NCBI GenBank assembly: GCA_937968035.1 | Contig: CALBTS010000588.1 | Coordinates: 1-64,000, forward strand | Reading direction: 5' to 3' | Origin: an uncultured Methanomethylovorans sp. | GTDB taxonomy: Archaea > Halobacteriota > Methanosarcinia > Methanosarcinales > Methanosarcinaceae | Length of the DNA stretch: 64,000 nucleotides | Part shown: one piece after another, positions 36,812-45,562 of the stretch | Position numbering within the stretch: position 1 is the first letter of the stretch | How the letters are laid out: every line of letters starts with the position of its first letter | The notes under the pieces: model-generated | What the model saw: only the letters and a program-made list of their open reading frames with translations | Databases searched by the model: none | Told to the model about the DNA's origin: nothing | Position numbers and translations under genes: made by a program

Positions 36812-36922
36812 ACACACACAATTTATTTAAATGATCATAACCTTAACCACTCGACGCAATATAAATGTGCCTGGCAAAGCCAGATCACATTTATAAGCGT
36901 CTTCGTTAAAAATTGTGTGTGT
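36812..36922. repeat. nested inverted repeats between late and early modules
   Basis: A 13-bp perfect inverted repeat (ACACACACAATTT at 36812-36824 and its complement at 36910-36922) encloses a 10-bp perfect inverted repeat (TATAAATGTG at 36860-36869, CACATTTATA at 36886-36895). Inside that sits a further stem, CTGGC-aaa-GCCAG. Each arm of the 10-bp repeat reads as a TATA box, one per strand. Possible roles are a promoter with attenuator, an origin, or a protein-binding site. Confidence 0.6.
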
Positions 36923-36947
36923 ATTTTCTTCGTGAGCGTGATGTAGA

Positions 36948-36998
36948 ATGGACACTGAGGAACAGATAGTATACCATATTTATGGGTGGGCAGCATGA
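36948..36998 (+). CDS. 16-residue leader peptide candidate
   Basis: The frame starts at ATG one base after GAGCGTG-ATG-TAG and ends in an ATGA overlap with the gene at 36995. It encodes MDTEEQIVYHIYGWAA. It may be a leader peptide that couples ribosomes to the next gene rather than a functional protein. Confidence 0.35.
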   Translation: MDTEEQIVYHIYGWAA

Positions 36999-37549
36999 AA
37001 CTAGAATTCATCCCACACATAGAAAAATATTTAACGAAGCGCAAACAGGACACTTTTGTTTTTAAGATGTCCTATATTTTTGATTCGTCAATGAAAAAAT
37101 CCACTGAGTACAGAAGATTGGCAACACGGTGGATTAATTCAGAGATCGAAAAACACCAACTGGTCATAGGTGGCTACCAGATCACTAAAACTCCTAACAA
37201 ACTTTTATACAGAGCGACCAGCACTCGGATTTTATCAGGTGAAGAAATAATATTTCTTACATCTACATACCTGAAATGTGAAAAACATGAACTGGTTGAT
37301 AAAGTCCGTGAACTTACAACTCATATACAGGACCACAGATCGGAGATTAAACACTTGAAAAAAGAAATCTCCTCAAAAAGATCTATGATTACCAGTATGT
37401 GTGGGCGATGCGAATCACTTACAAGGGAACGGTGTTACAACTATAAGTGCCCACTGTGGAGTGCATCGCCTTATTCACTACCAAATGTGGAGAACGAAAA
37501 CAATGTGTGTGGAAGAAAAGAGCAAGACAATTCAACTGAAACTCCATGA
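36995..37549 (+). CDS. hypothetical coiled-coil, Cys-rich protein
   Basis: 184 residues. Residues 1-90 are mixed (TEYRRLATRWINSEIE), about 95-130 is a coiled coil, and the C-terminal part has CGRCESL, RCYNYKCPLW and a last Cys, possibly a zinc site. It opens the early/replication run after the structured intergenic region. No family recognised. An alternative GTG start lies at 36986. Confidence 0.6.
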   Translation: MKLEFIPHIEKYLTKRKQDTFVFKMSYIFDSSMKKSTEYRRLATRWINSEIEKHQLVIGGYQITKTPNKLLYRATSTRILSGEEIIFLTSTYLKCEKHELVDKVRELTTHIQDHRSEIKHLKKEISSKRSMITSMCGRCESLTRERCYNYKCPLWSASPYSLPNVENENNVCGRKEQDNSTETP

Positions 37550-37600
37550 AATAAAATGGGAAAAATACCCCCTGGACCTCGAAAAAGAATGGTGGATAAG

Positions 37601-38365
37601 ATGACAGAAACAGTTAACATTGTTGCAAAATCGATAAGTAACGCATGGTTCCAGCTATTGCACTACCTGTACTGGTCAGGAACACACCACCAGCCGGATT
37701 ACAACACATCTACCAAGAGAGCACATGCCACGGTACATATAAAAAATGTACATGATGAACAGCATGTAGATGCAATGCCGTTCGGACCGCAGGCACTTGA
37801 ACGGTACAAAAGCGAACTTACCCAGGAATACGCAGAATGGTACATTAGTCTACCAGCAGACGACAAAAGAAAGTTCGACTACTGCTACGCAAAGCAACTA
37901 ATGATGTACGGACCTGAGTACTTCAACACTCTCAGGGAAAACATTAGGTATCTAAGAGAAGGGTCAAGAAGGCATGTGGGAGTACTATGGGAAAACGATG
38001 TACATATCCGGAAATTTGAGGATCAACCGTGCTGGATAGCATACAAACTCGAACAGGTCAATGACAATGATCTGATCCTGTATATCCTATACAGGTCATG
38101 GGATATTTATGGAGGTTTCCCGGCAAATCTGCCTGCAATAGTGTACGGAATCGAAAAGGTGCTCAAAGAAGAGGGATCACCACTAAAGATATCAGAACTC
38201 ATCGCAACCGGCTGGGATGCACACTACTACTCCACCGATGCGGATGCGGTGAGAGCTGTGGTAGTAGCAAATGCGATCTGCGGTAAATGTGGTAAAGTCA
38301 TGGACAAGCGACAGATGATCTTGAACGGACCCACGTTCAAATGTGCAAAATGTATGGGAGAATAA
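37601..38365 (+). CDS. thyA: thymidylate synthase-like enzyme with zinc ribbon tail
   Basis: Probably methylates dUMP to dTMP (or modifies another pyrimidine nucleotide). In 254 residues: QPCW with the catalytic Cys at 144, YRSWD (164-168) for phosphate and pyrimidine binding, GGFPANLPAI (171-180) with the conserved Asn, and AHYY near 207-210. A short N-terminus resembles archaeal-type enzymes. The C-terminus carries CGKC (227-230) and CAKC (248-251), a zinc ribbon that ordinary thymidylate synthases lack. I chose ATG 37601 because GGTGG precedes it; a start at 37556 adds 15 residues. It partners with the dUTPase. Confidence 0.75.
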   Translation: MTETVNIVAKSISNAWFQLLHYLYWSGTHHQPDYNTSTKRAHATVHIKNVHDEQHVDAMPFGPQALERYKSELTQEYAEWYISLPADDKRKFDYCYAKQLMMYGPEYFNTLRENIRYLREGSRRHVGVLWENDVHIRKFEDQPCWIAYKLEQVNDNDLILYILYRSWDIYGGFPANLPAIVYGIEKVLKEEGSPLKISELIATGWDAHYYSTDADAVRAVVVANAICGKCGKVMDKRQMILNGPTFKCAKCMGE

Positions 38366-38378
38366 AAGGAGTAATGTA

Positions 38379-39644
38379 ATGGATACAAAGAAGAAATCAA
38401 GCTGTGTAAAAACACTTACAGCAGAAGGGTTTGAACAGCACTCACTCAATAAAAATCTATTCCTAAAAAATATTGGAGAAATCCAATACGGAGTAGATTT
38501 AAAAGGCTATGAAGCAGTGATTTTCAAGATAAAAGGAGGATCTGAAAGAGATCCAGACCCATCCGATCCTGTAATTATAGACCTTGCAAACAAACTGGAC
38601 ACACAGCCGGGAAAAGAGAGAGCTGCACCAATGAGGGATTCTCTAACAGAGGAAGAAACCGATGCATACGACAACGCCGGAGATGATCACAGCGAACCAG
38701 AAGAGTATGAAGCAGAATTCTCAGAAGAACCGATTGAAACCATCGATCCGATTGTAGAAGAACCCGAAAAAGAATCTAAAAAAAAAGATAATACTCTTCC
38801 TCCGGAAGACGGTGTCCAGTATATGTACACTATACAAAACATGGAGCCGCGACTGCCGGAAGTGGGTAAGATCAAGATCGGGCAAAAGGGAGAAACTATA
38901 GAATCATCTGGTAGAAAAACCTTCAAAAAACCGGTAAAGCTCAGTTATTTCAGAGTAGTAACGAACGAAAGAGAAAACGGCAACGGCAACTTTGTGCTGG
39001 ACCAGGCAGTGATGGACAGACTCGGCCCGGAACCCACCGAGATTCCAATAGTCCTACCCTACGACGACATTGCTTTAAATTTCCAGAGCAGCTATGCATG
39101 GTTCAATGCATCGGTCTGTAAATGTAGAGGCAACGGGAAGACTGCCACAAGAGACCTGGAAGGAATCATCCCATGTAACCCAGAAACCTGCCCACAATTC
39201 GCCGATAAGCTGTGCAAACCATCCGGTGTATTGTCAGTGATGATAATGGATGCTCCGAGAATAGGAGGAGTCTACAAGTTCCGGACGACCGGATGGAACT
39301 CAATACGGAACATAATGTCCTCTCTGATGTTCCTGTCCACCATGAACGGCGGTACACTGGCCGGAATCCCTTTGCTGCTGAAATTATACCCCAAAAAAGT
39401 AACATTGAAAACGGGCATGAACACTACGATCTACATGGTGAACGTCGAATACCAGGGAAGCCTGAACGAACTGAGAACAAAAGCCAAGGACGAGCTATTG
39501 CTCAGAAGCGCATTGAGACAAAACCTACCAGCTCTCGAAGCAGCAGCCGTAGAAAACCTGAAAAAACCCATTACTCAGGAAGAAGTAAGGGAAATAACCG
39601 AAGAGTTCTACCCGGAACTTTACACAAAACAAGGAGGTAATTAA
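38379..39644 (+). CDS. phage Gp3-like (recombination-directionality-type) protein
   Basis: 421 residues. The N-terminal 150 are variable and acidic. The core has VCKCRGNGKTATRD, IPCNPETCPQFADKLCKP and GVYKFRTTGWNSIRNIMSSL followed by GIPLLLKL, a pattern found in a widespread phage family sometimes annotated as Gp3-like or as a metal-binding protein. Its biochemical role is not established. The start is ATG 38379 after aggag. It lies directly before a small coiled-coil gene and PCNA, so it is probably part of replication or recombination. Confidence 0.5.
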   Translation: MDTKKKSSCVKTLTAEGFEQHSLNKNLFLKNIGEIQYGVDLKGYEAVIFKIKGGSERDPDPSDPVIIDLANKLDTQPGKERAAPMRDSLTEEETDAYDNAGDDHSEPEEYEAEFSEEPIETIDPIVEEPEKESKKKDNTLPPEDGVQYMYTIQNMEPRLPEVGKIKIGQKGETIESSGRKTFKKPVKLSYFRVVTNERENGNGNFVLDQAVMDRLGPEPTEIPIVLPYDDIALNFQSSYAWFNASVCKCRGNGKTATRDLEGIIPCNPETCPQFADKLCKPSGVLSVMIMDAPRIGGVYKFRTTGWNSIRNIMSSLMFLSTMNGGTLAGIPLLLKLYPKKVTLKTGMNTTIYMVNVEYQGSLNELRTKAKDELLLRSALRQNLPALEAAAVENLKKPITQEEVREITEEFYPELYTKQGGN

Positions 39645-39645
39645 C

Positions 39646-40002
39646 GTGAGTCAAACACTTGAAGCAGAATTAATAGCATTAAAGAAATGCAAAGCAGAGA
39701 TGAATGAAACAACCAGGCCACTAACCGAGATGATCGCAAAATTGTCAGAAGAAGTGGAACTACTGAGCAAACCATTTAGAGAAGAGATCGCCAAACATGA
39801 AGAAACCATACGAAATGCTGCACTGGTTATGGAGAAATCATATACCGTAGACGGTGTGGGCAAGGTTACATACAGACGAGGATACGAAAGAGTGTCCTGG
39901 GACGATGCAGCTCTGCAGGGGTATATGACAGGTGGACATCCGGAACTTGAACAGTACAGGAAAACCACATTCGTAAAGCCAACAGTAATGATATCAGTGT
40001 GA
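39646..40002 (+). CDS. coiled-coil phage replication-module protein
   Basis: 118 residues starting at GTG with GGAGG ten bases upstream. An N-terminal coiled coil (about 3-65) is followed by a small beta domain (YTVDGVGKVTYRRGYERVSWDDAAL). This layout is common for small phage proteins next to recombination genes (host nuclease inhibitor or Gam-like in shape), but no function can be stated. Confidence 0.55.
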   Translation: MSQTLEAELIALKKCKAEMNETTRPLTEMIAKLSEEVELLSKPFREEIAKHEETIRNAALVMEKSYTVDGVGKVTYRRGYERVSWDDAALQGYMTGGHPELEQYRKTTFVKPTVMISV

Positions 40003-40060
40003 TAACACTGTGCAGGGTATCCAGCAATGGACCCCACACACTTTATACAGGGGAAATGCA

Positions 40061-40786
40061 ATGAAAATAATTATAGACCCAACCTTGTTTACACATGCAC
40101 TCAAAGCATTGAAAGAAATGAACAATGACTGTGTGATCTCATTTGAAGAGGATAAACTGTTTGCAGTACTGGCAGATCCATCGTTCGCAAGTCTTGTAGT
40201 ATTGAAAATATCCAAAGATGACTTCATACAATATGACATTGAAGAACCAGTGGACATTGGTATAGATATAAGCAAACTACTGAGCTTTGTAGCTACACTA
40301 AAAGAACCCGTTGAAATAGAGCAGGAAGACGGCAAATTAATTATCACATCGGGTAAGTTCGGTGCGAACATGTCCACAGTATCGGTCAGCGAATGCCCAA
40401 ACAGACCACGAAAATGCGTATTTGATGACCATGTATCACTGCTATCAATACCAGTGCAAGACCTGAAACTTGCAATAAAGCAAGCAACCAATTCAAGCGA
40501 AATACTGCTTAAAACAACAGAGAAAGACGGAACTTTTGAAGTAATAATTGAAGACGGAACAGACCTATACCCAACAACTTTCTCAAAAAACGAGCTGACA
40601 GACGCAGTGATCGGCGATGCAGAAGTAAACGCATCACTCAACCTACTAGAACCGATACTGAAAGTGATTCCAAGCAAAAACGTGACAATAGGAGTAGCAA
40701 CTGAATATGTGATCAAATTCGCAGCAGAGCTGGGTAAAAAAAGTTCAACTATATTTTACCTGGCACCAAGAATAGTAAAAGAATAA
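40061..40786 (+). CDS. pcn: PCNA sliding clamp
   Basis: Trimeric clamp that holds DNA polymerase and other enzymes on DNA. The 241 residues have the two-domain PCNA pattern: FEEDKLFAVLADPSFASLVVLKI in domain 1, an interdomain segment (KCVFDDHVSLLSIPVQDL), and a C-terminal YVIKFAAEL near the last strand. ATG 40061 follows a GGGG ribosome site. A viral clamp in an archaeal virus indicates recruitment of a host B- or D-family polymerase, since none is visible here. Confidence 0.85.
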   Translation: MKIIIDPTLFTHALKALKEMNNDCVISFEEDKLFAVLADPSFASLVVLKISKDDFIQYDIEEPVDIGIDISKLLSFVATLKEPVEIEQEDGKLIITSGKFGANMSTVSVSECPNRPRKCVFDDHVSLLSIPVQDLKLAIKQATNSSEILLKTTEKDGTFEVIIEDGTDLYPTTFSKNELTDAVIGDAEVNASLNLLEPILKVIPSKNVTIGVATEYVIKFAAELGKKSSTIFYLAPRIVKE

Positions 40787-40798
40787 AATTCCAAAGGC

Positions 40799-41518
40799 GT
40801 GTGTGTATTATTGGCAAAATCAAGAACAGAGCGTATTTTAGAATATGATGATAGGATAGCAGCCGATCCAAACGACAAGAATGCAAGGAATAACCGCAGA
40901 GAGCTGCTTAACAAATGGTACGAGCAGGACATTGAGATTGTCGTGCAGGTGGCGAACAACGAGCAACTGCCATGGACAGAAGGCGAGATTGGACTACCGA
41001 CGGAAAAAATGAAAGTGAAACAAAGCACTGGACATGATCAAGTTGGGGACTACAATTTCACTATAACATGCCAGGACATCGAAACCACAGGAGGGTTGGT
41101 AGCAGAACGCAAGTCACTCCCTGACCTCCTTCATACTCTCGGACAACCTGAGAGATGGGTTAATCTGAACGAAGAACTGCAAAGGTTCCACGCAGATGAC
41201 AGATTCGATGTGTTCACCATTTTCGCAGAATGTACCCGACACCAAGCAGTGTACAGCAAACCACCACCGGTAGTACACCACGTCAAAAGAAAAAAGAACC
41301 CAGATTATAAACCGATTGACGAGAAAACCCGTTTACAGAAACACATGAATTCCACAATGGGGAAAATCTGGTCTCTGGCTGTAAGGGGTGCTCCAATCTC
41401 TTGGGAAGGTACGAGAGAAGACGCTGCACTGTCATACAACACTGCAGTAAGGCATTGGTGTACAAAAAACCATAGAAAAATAATGGGGATCAAAGATGAA
41501 ATACATAACAGACTGTGA
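40799..41518 (+). CDS. ERCC4-type nuclease (XPF-like)
   Basis: 235-239 residues. The core GDYNFTI....GGLVAERKSLPDLL matches the XPF/ERCC4 nuclease signature (GD..., then V/I-ERK-x3-D), followed by LNEELQRFHADDRFDVFTIFAE. These enzymes cut branched DNA during repair and replication. GTG 40799 lies inside a GCGTGTGTGTA leader; TTG 40811 just after it is the alternative start. In this copy the leader has no GTG-stop. Confidence 0.72.
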   Translation: MCVLLAKSRTERILEYDDRIAADPNDKNARNNRRELLNKWYEQDIEIVVQVANNEQLPWTEGEIGLPTEKMKVKQSTGHDQVGDYNFTITCQDIETTGGLVAERKSLPDLLHTLGQPERWVNLNEELQRFHADDRFDVFTIFAECTRHQAVYSKPPPVVHHVKRKKNPDYKPIDEKTRLQKHMNSTMGKIWSLAVRGAPISWEGTREDAALSYNTAVRHWCTKNHRKIMGIKDEIHNRL

Positions 41519-41840
41519 AGCAGAGTGTTATTCCAGGGAAGAGTACGACATGCAAATAGTGCTTGGCCTGCAAACTTGTGACACTTTAGAACAACTACTC
41601 GAACTCCTGAAAGAAGTGCGAGAGGACGAAGTAAGACGGATCAGCAAAGGTGAAGATCCAATTACTTGCGATTGGATAGACACAGTGAAAAAAATAGTAG
41701 ACGAACAAATGAGTGGACAGGTAGACAAATCAACTGCGTTCAGCCTGTTCAACTGCCAAACAAAGGGAGACGCAATGAGCCTGTTAACCAATCTGAGAAC
41801 CGATGAATCAATCCGAAGACAAAGGAGTACAAAAAAATGA
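41496..41840 (+). CDS. hypothetical early protein
   Basis: 114 residues, acidic and helical, overlapping both neighbours (23 bases with the nuclease gene and ATGA with the next). No motif recognised. The tight overlap suggests coordinated translation with the nuclease. Confidence 0.6.
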   Translation: MKYITDCEAECYSREEYDMQIVLGLQTCDTLEQLLELLKEVREDEVRRISKGEDPITCDWIDTVKKIVDEQMSGQVDKSTAFSLFNCQTKGDAMSLLTNLRTDESIRRQRSTKK

Positions 41841-42157
41841 GCCATGACATAATGTGGGCCTTTGTTACAGCTGGATTCATAACAGGTATACTGTTTTATA
41901 AAACAACATCACGCCTCGTGGGTGCGATGGCACATGCATTAGGATATGGAATTTTCCTACTGCACTGCATTAATGTAAAATTCTTCCTATCTCACCCGTT
42001 CAAAGGATCCGCTGTAATCATCAAAGACATGTCAATGCAGGCAATTAAATGGTCAAATGGGATCAGAATGGATACTGCAAGGATAGATAATCTGGAATAT
42101 AGACCCTTTTTCCACTACAGGAGGTTAAACAAAAATGCAGAATATGAAACCGAGTGA
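41837..42157 (+). CDS. small membrane protein
   Basis: 106 residues with two hydrophobic segments (IMWAFVTAGFITGILF and ALGYGIFLLHCINVKFFL) and a charged C-terminal half. It is unusual among replication genes. It overlaps the primase gene by 23 bases. Confidence 0.55.
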   Translation: MSHDIMWAFVTAGFITGILFYKTTSRLVGAMAHALGYGIFLLHCINVKFFLSHPFKGSAVIIKDMSMQAIKWSNGIRMDTARIDNLEYRPFFHYRRLNKNAEYETE

Positions 42158-43286
42158 ATGTACCCCGGATTCAAACGAATTCCTTAGATTCCACAGACTA
42201 TTAACAGCTAAAACAGACAATTACGATCCATGGTACTTCGCACTCGAAAAGAAAAACAAAGATCCAGTGAAAAGTAAGAGAGGGTGGAAACACCCCTCAT
42301 CGAAGCTCACAGCAGGACAGGCTGCCAGATGGATGGATCACGGATATAACATAGGAATTGCAGGCACACCAAAAGACAAGCTGGTAATTGTGGATGTAGA
42401 CAGCGAGCACAGCGTCCCAATAGACCAGATCAAACCAACTCTGTCTGTACGGTCCAGATCACGAGAAGGCCGTCACCATTTCTATTTTACAGATGATGAA
42501 CCAGTGAAGAGAGACTACATAGGAGTACCCATAAGAACGGCAAAAATGAACCTGCCATGCGACACAGCGGGTGAAATACGCTCATACTGGCAATATGTAG
42601 TAGCACCTGGTAGTTTTGTACCCTGCAGCCAGGAAGCAATCGACAGAATGCCTCCTGAACAGCAACAGTTTGCTGGGTATTACACTATCGAAGATCCACG
42701 GATGCCTGCACAAATAACCTATGATGAATTGCCACAAGCATACAAGGATCAACTGGAGGCCAATATTAAGCGATTCGAGGAAACACCATCGCAACCGCGA
42801 GAGGAATATGATAATCCAACGAAATCCGGTATTTTTGAGCTAACCATCGCCGACATACTTGGTGTCCTACCGACTGATAGGAGGTTCCCATGCCCGTTCC
42901 ATGGCTCTGAAACTGGCTCAAATGCATCTTTTGACGGCAATTTATTACACTGCTGGAGGCACGACGTGTCCCACAACGCATTGACCACTCTTGCAGTGGT
43001 ATCGGGGACAGAAACATGCGTAGACGCAGGGAAAGGCCACAGGAATAGCTCAGTGGGACCATCGGTGGTAAGCGACAGGAATGGAAAACAGATGTTTGCA
43101 CTATGGAAATATGCAAAAGAGAACAGACTGATCGAAGAGGATAGCCAAATGCCAGCCTCAGCACTTGCCTGGTTTGCACAAACATGTGGAATATGCAGTG
43201 AAAACGACCTAAATAACGGTCTTCTGAAAGTAGAACATTACAAAGCAGCAAAGGATCTAGCAAGAGCTGCAGGAATTTTAACATGA
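42135..43286 (+). CDS. primase-polymerase (AEP/prim-pol) with CHC2-type zinc finger
   Basis: Synthesises primers for replication. In 383 residues the N-terminal domain follows the bifunctional primase/polymerase pattern: GWKHPSSKLT, GYNIGIAG, LVIVDVDSEH (metal-binding DxD) and SREGRHHFYF. A zinc finger CPFHGSET...LHCWRH (about 256-283) resembles the CHC2 finger of primases. The C-terminus is helical. No helicase domain is fused. It carries one copy of the dispersed GC-rich element (42785-42804), read as Ser-Gln-Pro, a frame different from most others. Confidence 0.78.
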   Translation: MQNMKPSECTPDSNEFLRFHRLLTAKTDNYDPWYFALEKKNKDPVKSKRGWKHPSSKLTAGQAARWMDHGYNIGIAGTPKDKLVIVDVDSEHSVPIDQIKPTLSVRSRSREGRHHFYFTDDEPVKRDYIGVPIRTAKMNLPCDTAGEIRSYWQYVVAPGSFVPCSQEAIDRMPPEQQQFAGYYTIEDPRMPAQITYDELPQAYKDQLEANIKRFEETPSQPREEYDNPTKSGIFELTIADILGVLPTDRRFPCPFHGSETGSNASFDGNLLHCWRHDVSHNALTTLAVVSGTETCVDAGKGHRNSSVGPSVVSDRNGKQMFALWKYAKENRLIEEDSQMPASALAWFAQTCGICSENDLNNGLLKVEHYKAAKDLARAAGILT

Positions 43287-43618
43287 AAAAAACATATTAT
43301 TGCATGCAATGTACCAGGAGAACAAAATGGCTAGTCATGGCAGAACTACACCGCTTATTCACTGGACATGTCATGGGATGCCACATACAACACCCCGGTA
43401 TAGAGGAAGATGTTACTGAGAAAATATCTGATGCAAAAAACGCATTCAGAAAAGAAAGAGGCATCGGGGAATACTTTGAAAGATCTAATCAGACATGGTA
43501 TACATGCAAGATCTACAAGTACCCAAAAACACCTGGGGAAAGAGTTGCACTAATACCATTGGATGGCCCCCGCGCGGGGAGAATAATAGACTTACCACAC
43601 GAGATGGTGGTTTACTGA
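43283..43618 (+). CDS. small protein with CxxC N-terminus
   Basis: 111 residues beginning MKKTYYCMQCTRRTKW, with a further Cys/His (MGCHIQH), likely one zinc site, and a C-terminal beta segment. The start overlaps the primase stop (ATGA). Function unknown. Confidence 0.6.
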   Translation: MKKTYYCMQCTRRTKWLVMAELHRLFTGHVMGCHIQHPGIEEDVTEKISDAKNAFRKERGIGEYFERSNQTWYTCKIYKYPKTPGERVALIPLDGPRAGRIIDLPHEMVVY

Positions 43619-43637
43619 AATTGCGAGGTGTGTGTAA

Positions 43638-44036
43638 ATGAGCGAAGCAGTAGCGATAGAAACCCAAGACGAAATTGGTACAAAAGAGTGGTACACAAAG
43701 GAAGAATGTGATGCAGCCATCGCGGAAGCGGTGGAGCACACTGAAAATCGGATGAAATTGGAGAAAGAACAAGCAGTAAAATATGCATGGGATGACGCAA
43801 AACTGAGCGCAAGAGCCGACTACTTCATATTAAAAACCTCGTGGATAGAATTGTTAAAAGAAGTTAGAAGCTGGAAAGAATCGACCACCCAAGCAAGACA
43901 GTTATACAGAGGAGATGTCCTGAAACTGGACTTCACAGAAGCCCAGGAAACAGCTATAAAAACACAAATAAACGTACTGGCTGGGGTAGAAAGCTGGATG
44001 AAGGACAAAATGAAAGAACTCGATATAACTGAGTGA
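43638..44036 (+). CDS. hypothetical helical protein
   Basis: 132 residues, mostly charged helices. It starts directly after GAGGTGTGTGTAA (GTG-TAA-ATG), a perfect leader copy only six bases after the previous stop, too close for its own promoter. This argues that the leader acts in translation as well. A GC-rich element copy lies at 43716-43735. Confidence 0.6.
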   Translation: MSEAVAIETQDEIGTKEWYTKEECDAAIAEAVEHTENRMKLEKEQAVKYAWDDAKLSARADYFILKTSWIELLKEVRSWKESTTQARQLYRGDVLKLDFTEAQETAIKTQINVLAGVESWMKDKMKELDITE

Positions 44037-44052
44037 CATGTCGATCCTCACA

Positions 44053-44117
44053 ACTTTGTCCTTTTTGGCTACCGCCTACAAAGGACAAGTGTTCGGACGA
44101 CAAAAATACAAATTGTT
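44053..44117 (+). terminator. hairpin and long T-run
   Basis: ACTTTGTCCTTT (44053-44064) pairs with AAAGGACAAGT (44080-44090) except for one bulged T, closing a loop of about 15 bases. A run of ten or more T follows near 44115. It ends the replication run that began at 36948; a small RNA is possible. Confidence 0.6.
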
Positions 44118-44154
44118 TTTTTTTAGTTATCAATAAATCGTCGAGGAACAAATC

Positions 44155-44709
44155 ATGGCAGAATATAAAATATTGTTAGGGGACACTATCAACAAATCAA
44201 TAGTGTTCGCAGAAATAACAGTTGATGATAACAGCGACAAACACTTTTCAGTGTGTTTCAGTGAAGTAGAGCCATTCATAGCAACTTATGAATTTTTAAA
44301 AGAGCGTGCAGAAGGATATGTAGAAAGCATGGACGTAGACTCTTTAAAAAGAACACTGCAATGGCATGACTGTAAAATAGATCAACTGGCAGATGAATTG
44401 GTTGCAGGCGACATTGAAGAATTAATAGACATAAGCCTTTATCCAAACTGGTTCACAATCGAGGGTATAGAAGATTCCATATACTTCGAATCGGTCACCG
44501 TCGGACAACATGATACAAGAGATATACTTGTACCAATTGATAAAGAGTTCTCAGACTGGATCCATACCATGTGGGACGCATACCACCTTCAAAAACTACC
44601 GGAATTGCTCAAAATCGGTACCAGACAAAAAATTGAGGAATATGTAGCCAAGATAGGGGACGAAGAAGAACTCATAAAAGAATGGCTGAGAAAGATCTAC
44701 CAGGAATAA
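44155..44709 (+). CDS. hypothetical acidic protein
   Basis: 184 residues, acidic, mixed alpha/beta, no recognised motif. The start ATG follows gagga. It begins a new run after the terminator; no clear TATA box is visible beyond the A/T-rich stretch just upstream. Confidence 0.6.
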   Translation: MAEYKILLGDTINKSIVFAEITVDDNSDKHFSVCFSEVEPFIATYEFLKERAEGYVESMDVDSLKRTLQWHDCKIDQLADELVAGDIEELIDISLYPNWFTIEGIEDSIYFESVTVGQHDTRDILVPIDKEFSDWIHTMWDAYHLQKLPELLKIGTRQKIEEYVAKIGDEEELIKEWLRKIYQE

Positions 44710-44743
44710 CAGGCCAAATAGGAGTGTGTGTAAGATATCAAAA

Positions 44744-45067
44744 ATGCCTTATATAACAGCAAAGGCCCTGAAAAAAAAATTCAGGAACATGACACTGTGT
44801 CATGAATGTGGACACCTGGACGAATTTCAGGCGTGCTCATACAGTGGAAATGAACTGGATGAACACGGTTTGAAAAAAATAGTATCAATATGCTGTGGAT
44901 GTGGCAGCACAGATATTGTACGCAATCCGACAATAGAACTAGCTCAGGTATGGTACAGCGAAAAGACCAAAGTAGGCACACCCTGGCCGGAAGGGGTCAG
45001 GAGAGCACTACTGCGGGAAGAACTTGAAAGGACCTGGAACGAAGGACAACCGGAGACACAAACATGA
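44744..45067 (+). CDS. zinc-ribbon protein
   Basis: 107 residues with LCHECGH (near 20) and CCGCGS (near 52), a four-cysteine ribbon, followed by a helical tail. ATG 44744 is chosen; the leader GGAGTGTGTGTAA (GTG-TAA) ends ten bases upstream, and GTG 44726 is an in-frame alternative. It overlaps the next gene by four bases. Confidence 0.6.
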   Translation: MPYITAKALKKKFRNMTLCHECGHLDEFQACSYSGNELDEHGLKKIVSICCGCGSTDIVRNPTIELAQVWYSEKTKVGTPWPEGVRRALLREELERTWNEGQPETQT

Positions 45068-45345
45068 AAGAAGACGATAAAGAAATGACAAACAAATACG
45101 CCAATCTCAATTTAAACGATGCAATAAAGCTCTACGCTGACGTGATAGCCGGAGACAAAATATTAGGGAGGATCGAGTTACACGACCGCCTATGCGAACT
45201 CCTGGCCGTCTCAAAGGAAGAATTTAACCCATTCTTTCATAACATGGGGTGGTTTATACATAACCCACTACACGCTGAACAGATTATAAGAAATGAAATA
45301 AAGAAAATACTCGAATCCAGATTGGAGATAAAACCACAGAGGTGA
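45064..45345 (+). CDS. hypothetical helical protein
   Basis: 93 residues, helical and charged, no recognised motif. The start is an ATGA overlap with the zinc-ribbon gene, and it ends just before a pair of small related proteins. Confidence 0.55.
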   Translation: MKEDDKEMTNKYANLNLNDAIKLYADVIAGDKILGRIELHDRLCELLAVSKEEFNPFFHNMGWFIHNPLHAEQIIRNEIKKILESRLEIKPQR

Positions 45346-45352
45346 CAAAAAC

Positions 45353-45550
45353 ATGACACGAAAATACTTAGTAACCTGGACAATGACTTACGATGCAGAA
45401 AATGCAATGGATGCAGCACTGCAGGCATTAGGCACATTACAGAATCCAGAGAACGAAGCCACGGTATTCGAAGTAACCAACGATTTAGGGATCACCTGGT
45501 CAGTAGATGCAAAAGAAGAGCGTTTACTAAACTCCTACAAAAAGGAATAA
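45353..45550 (+). CDS. small phage protein, paralogue of the next gene
   Basis: 65 residues. KYLVTWTMTYDAENAMDAAL is followed by FEVTNDLG....VDA, a small alpha/beta fold common in phage early regions. The neighbouring 45563 gene has the same plan, so the pair arose by tandem duplication. Confidence 0.6.
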   Translation: MTRKYLVTWTMTYDAENAMDAALQALGTLQNPENEATVFEVTNDLGITWSVDAKEERLLNSYKKE

Positions 45551-45562
45551 GGAGATAAACAA

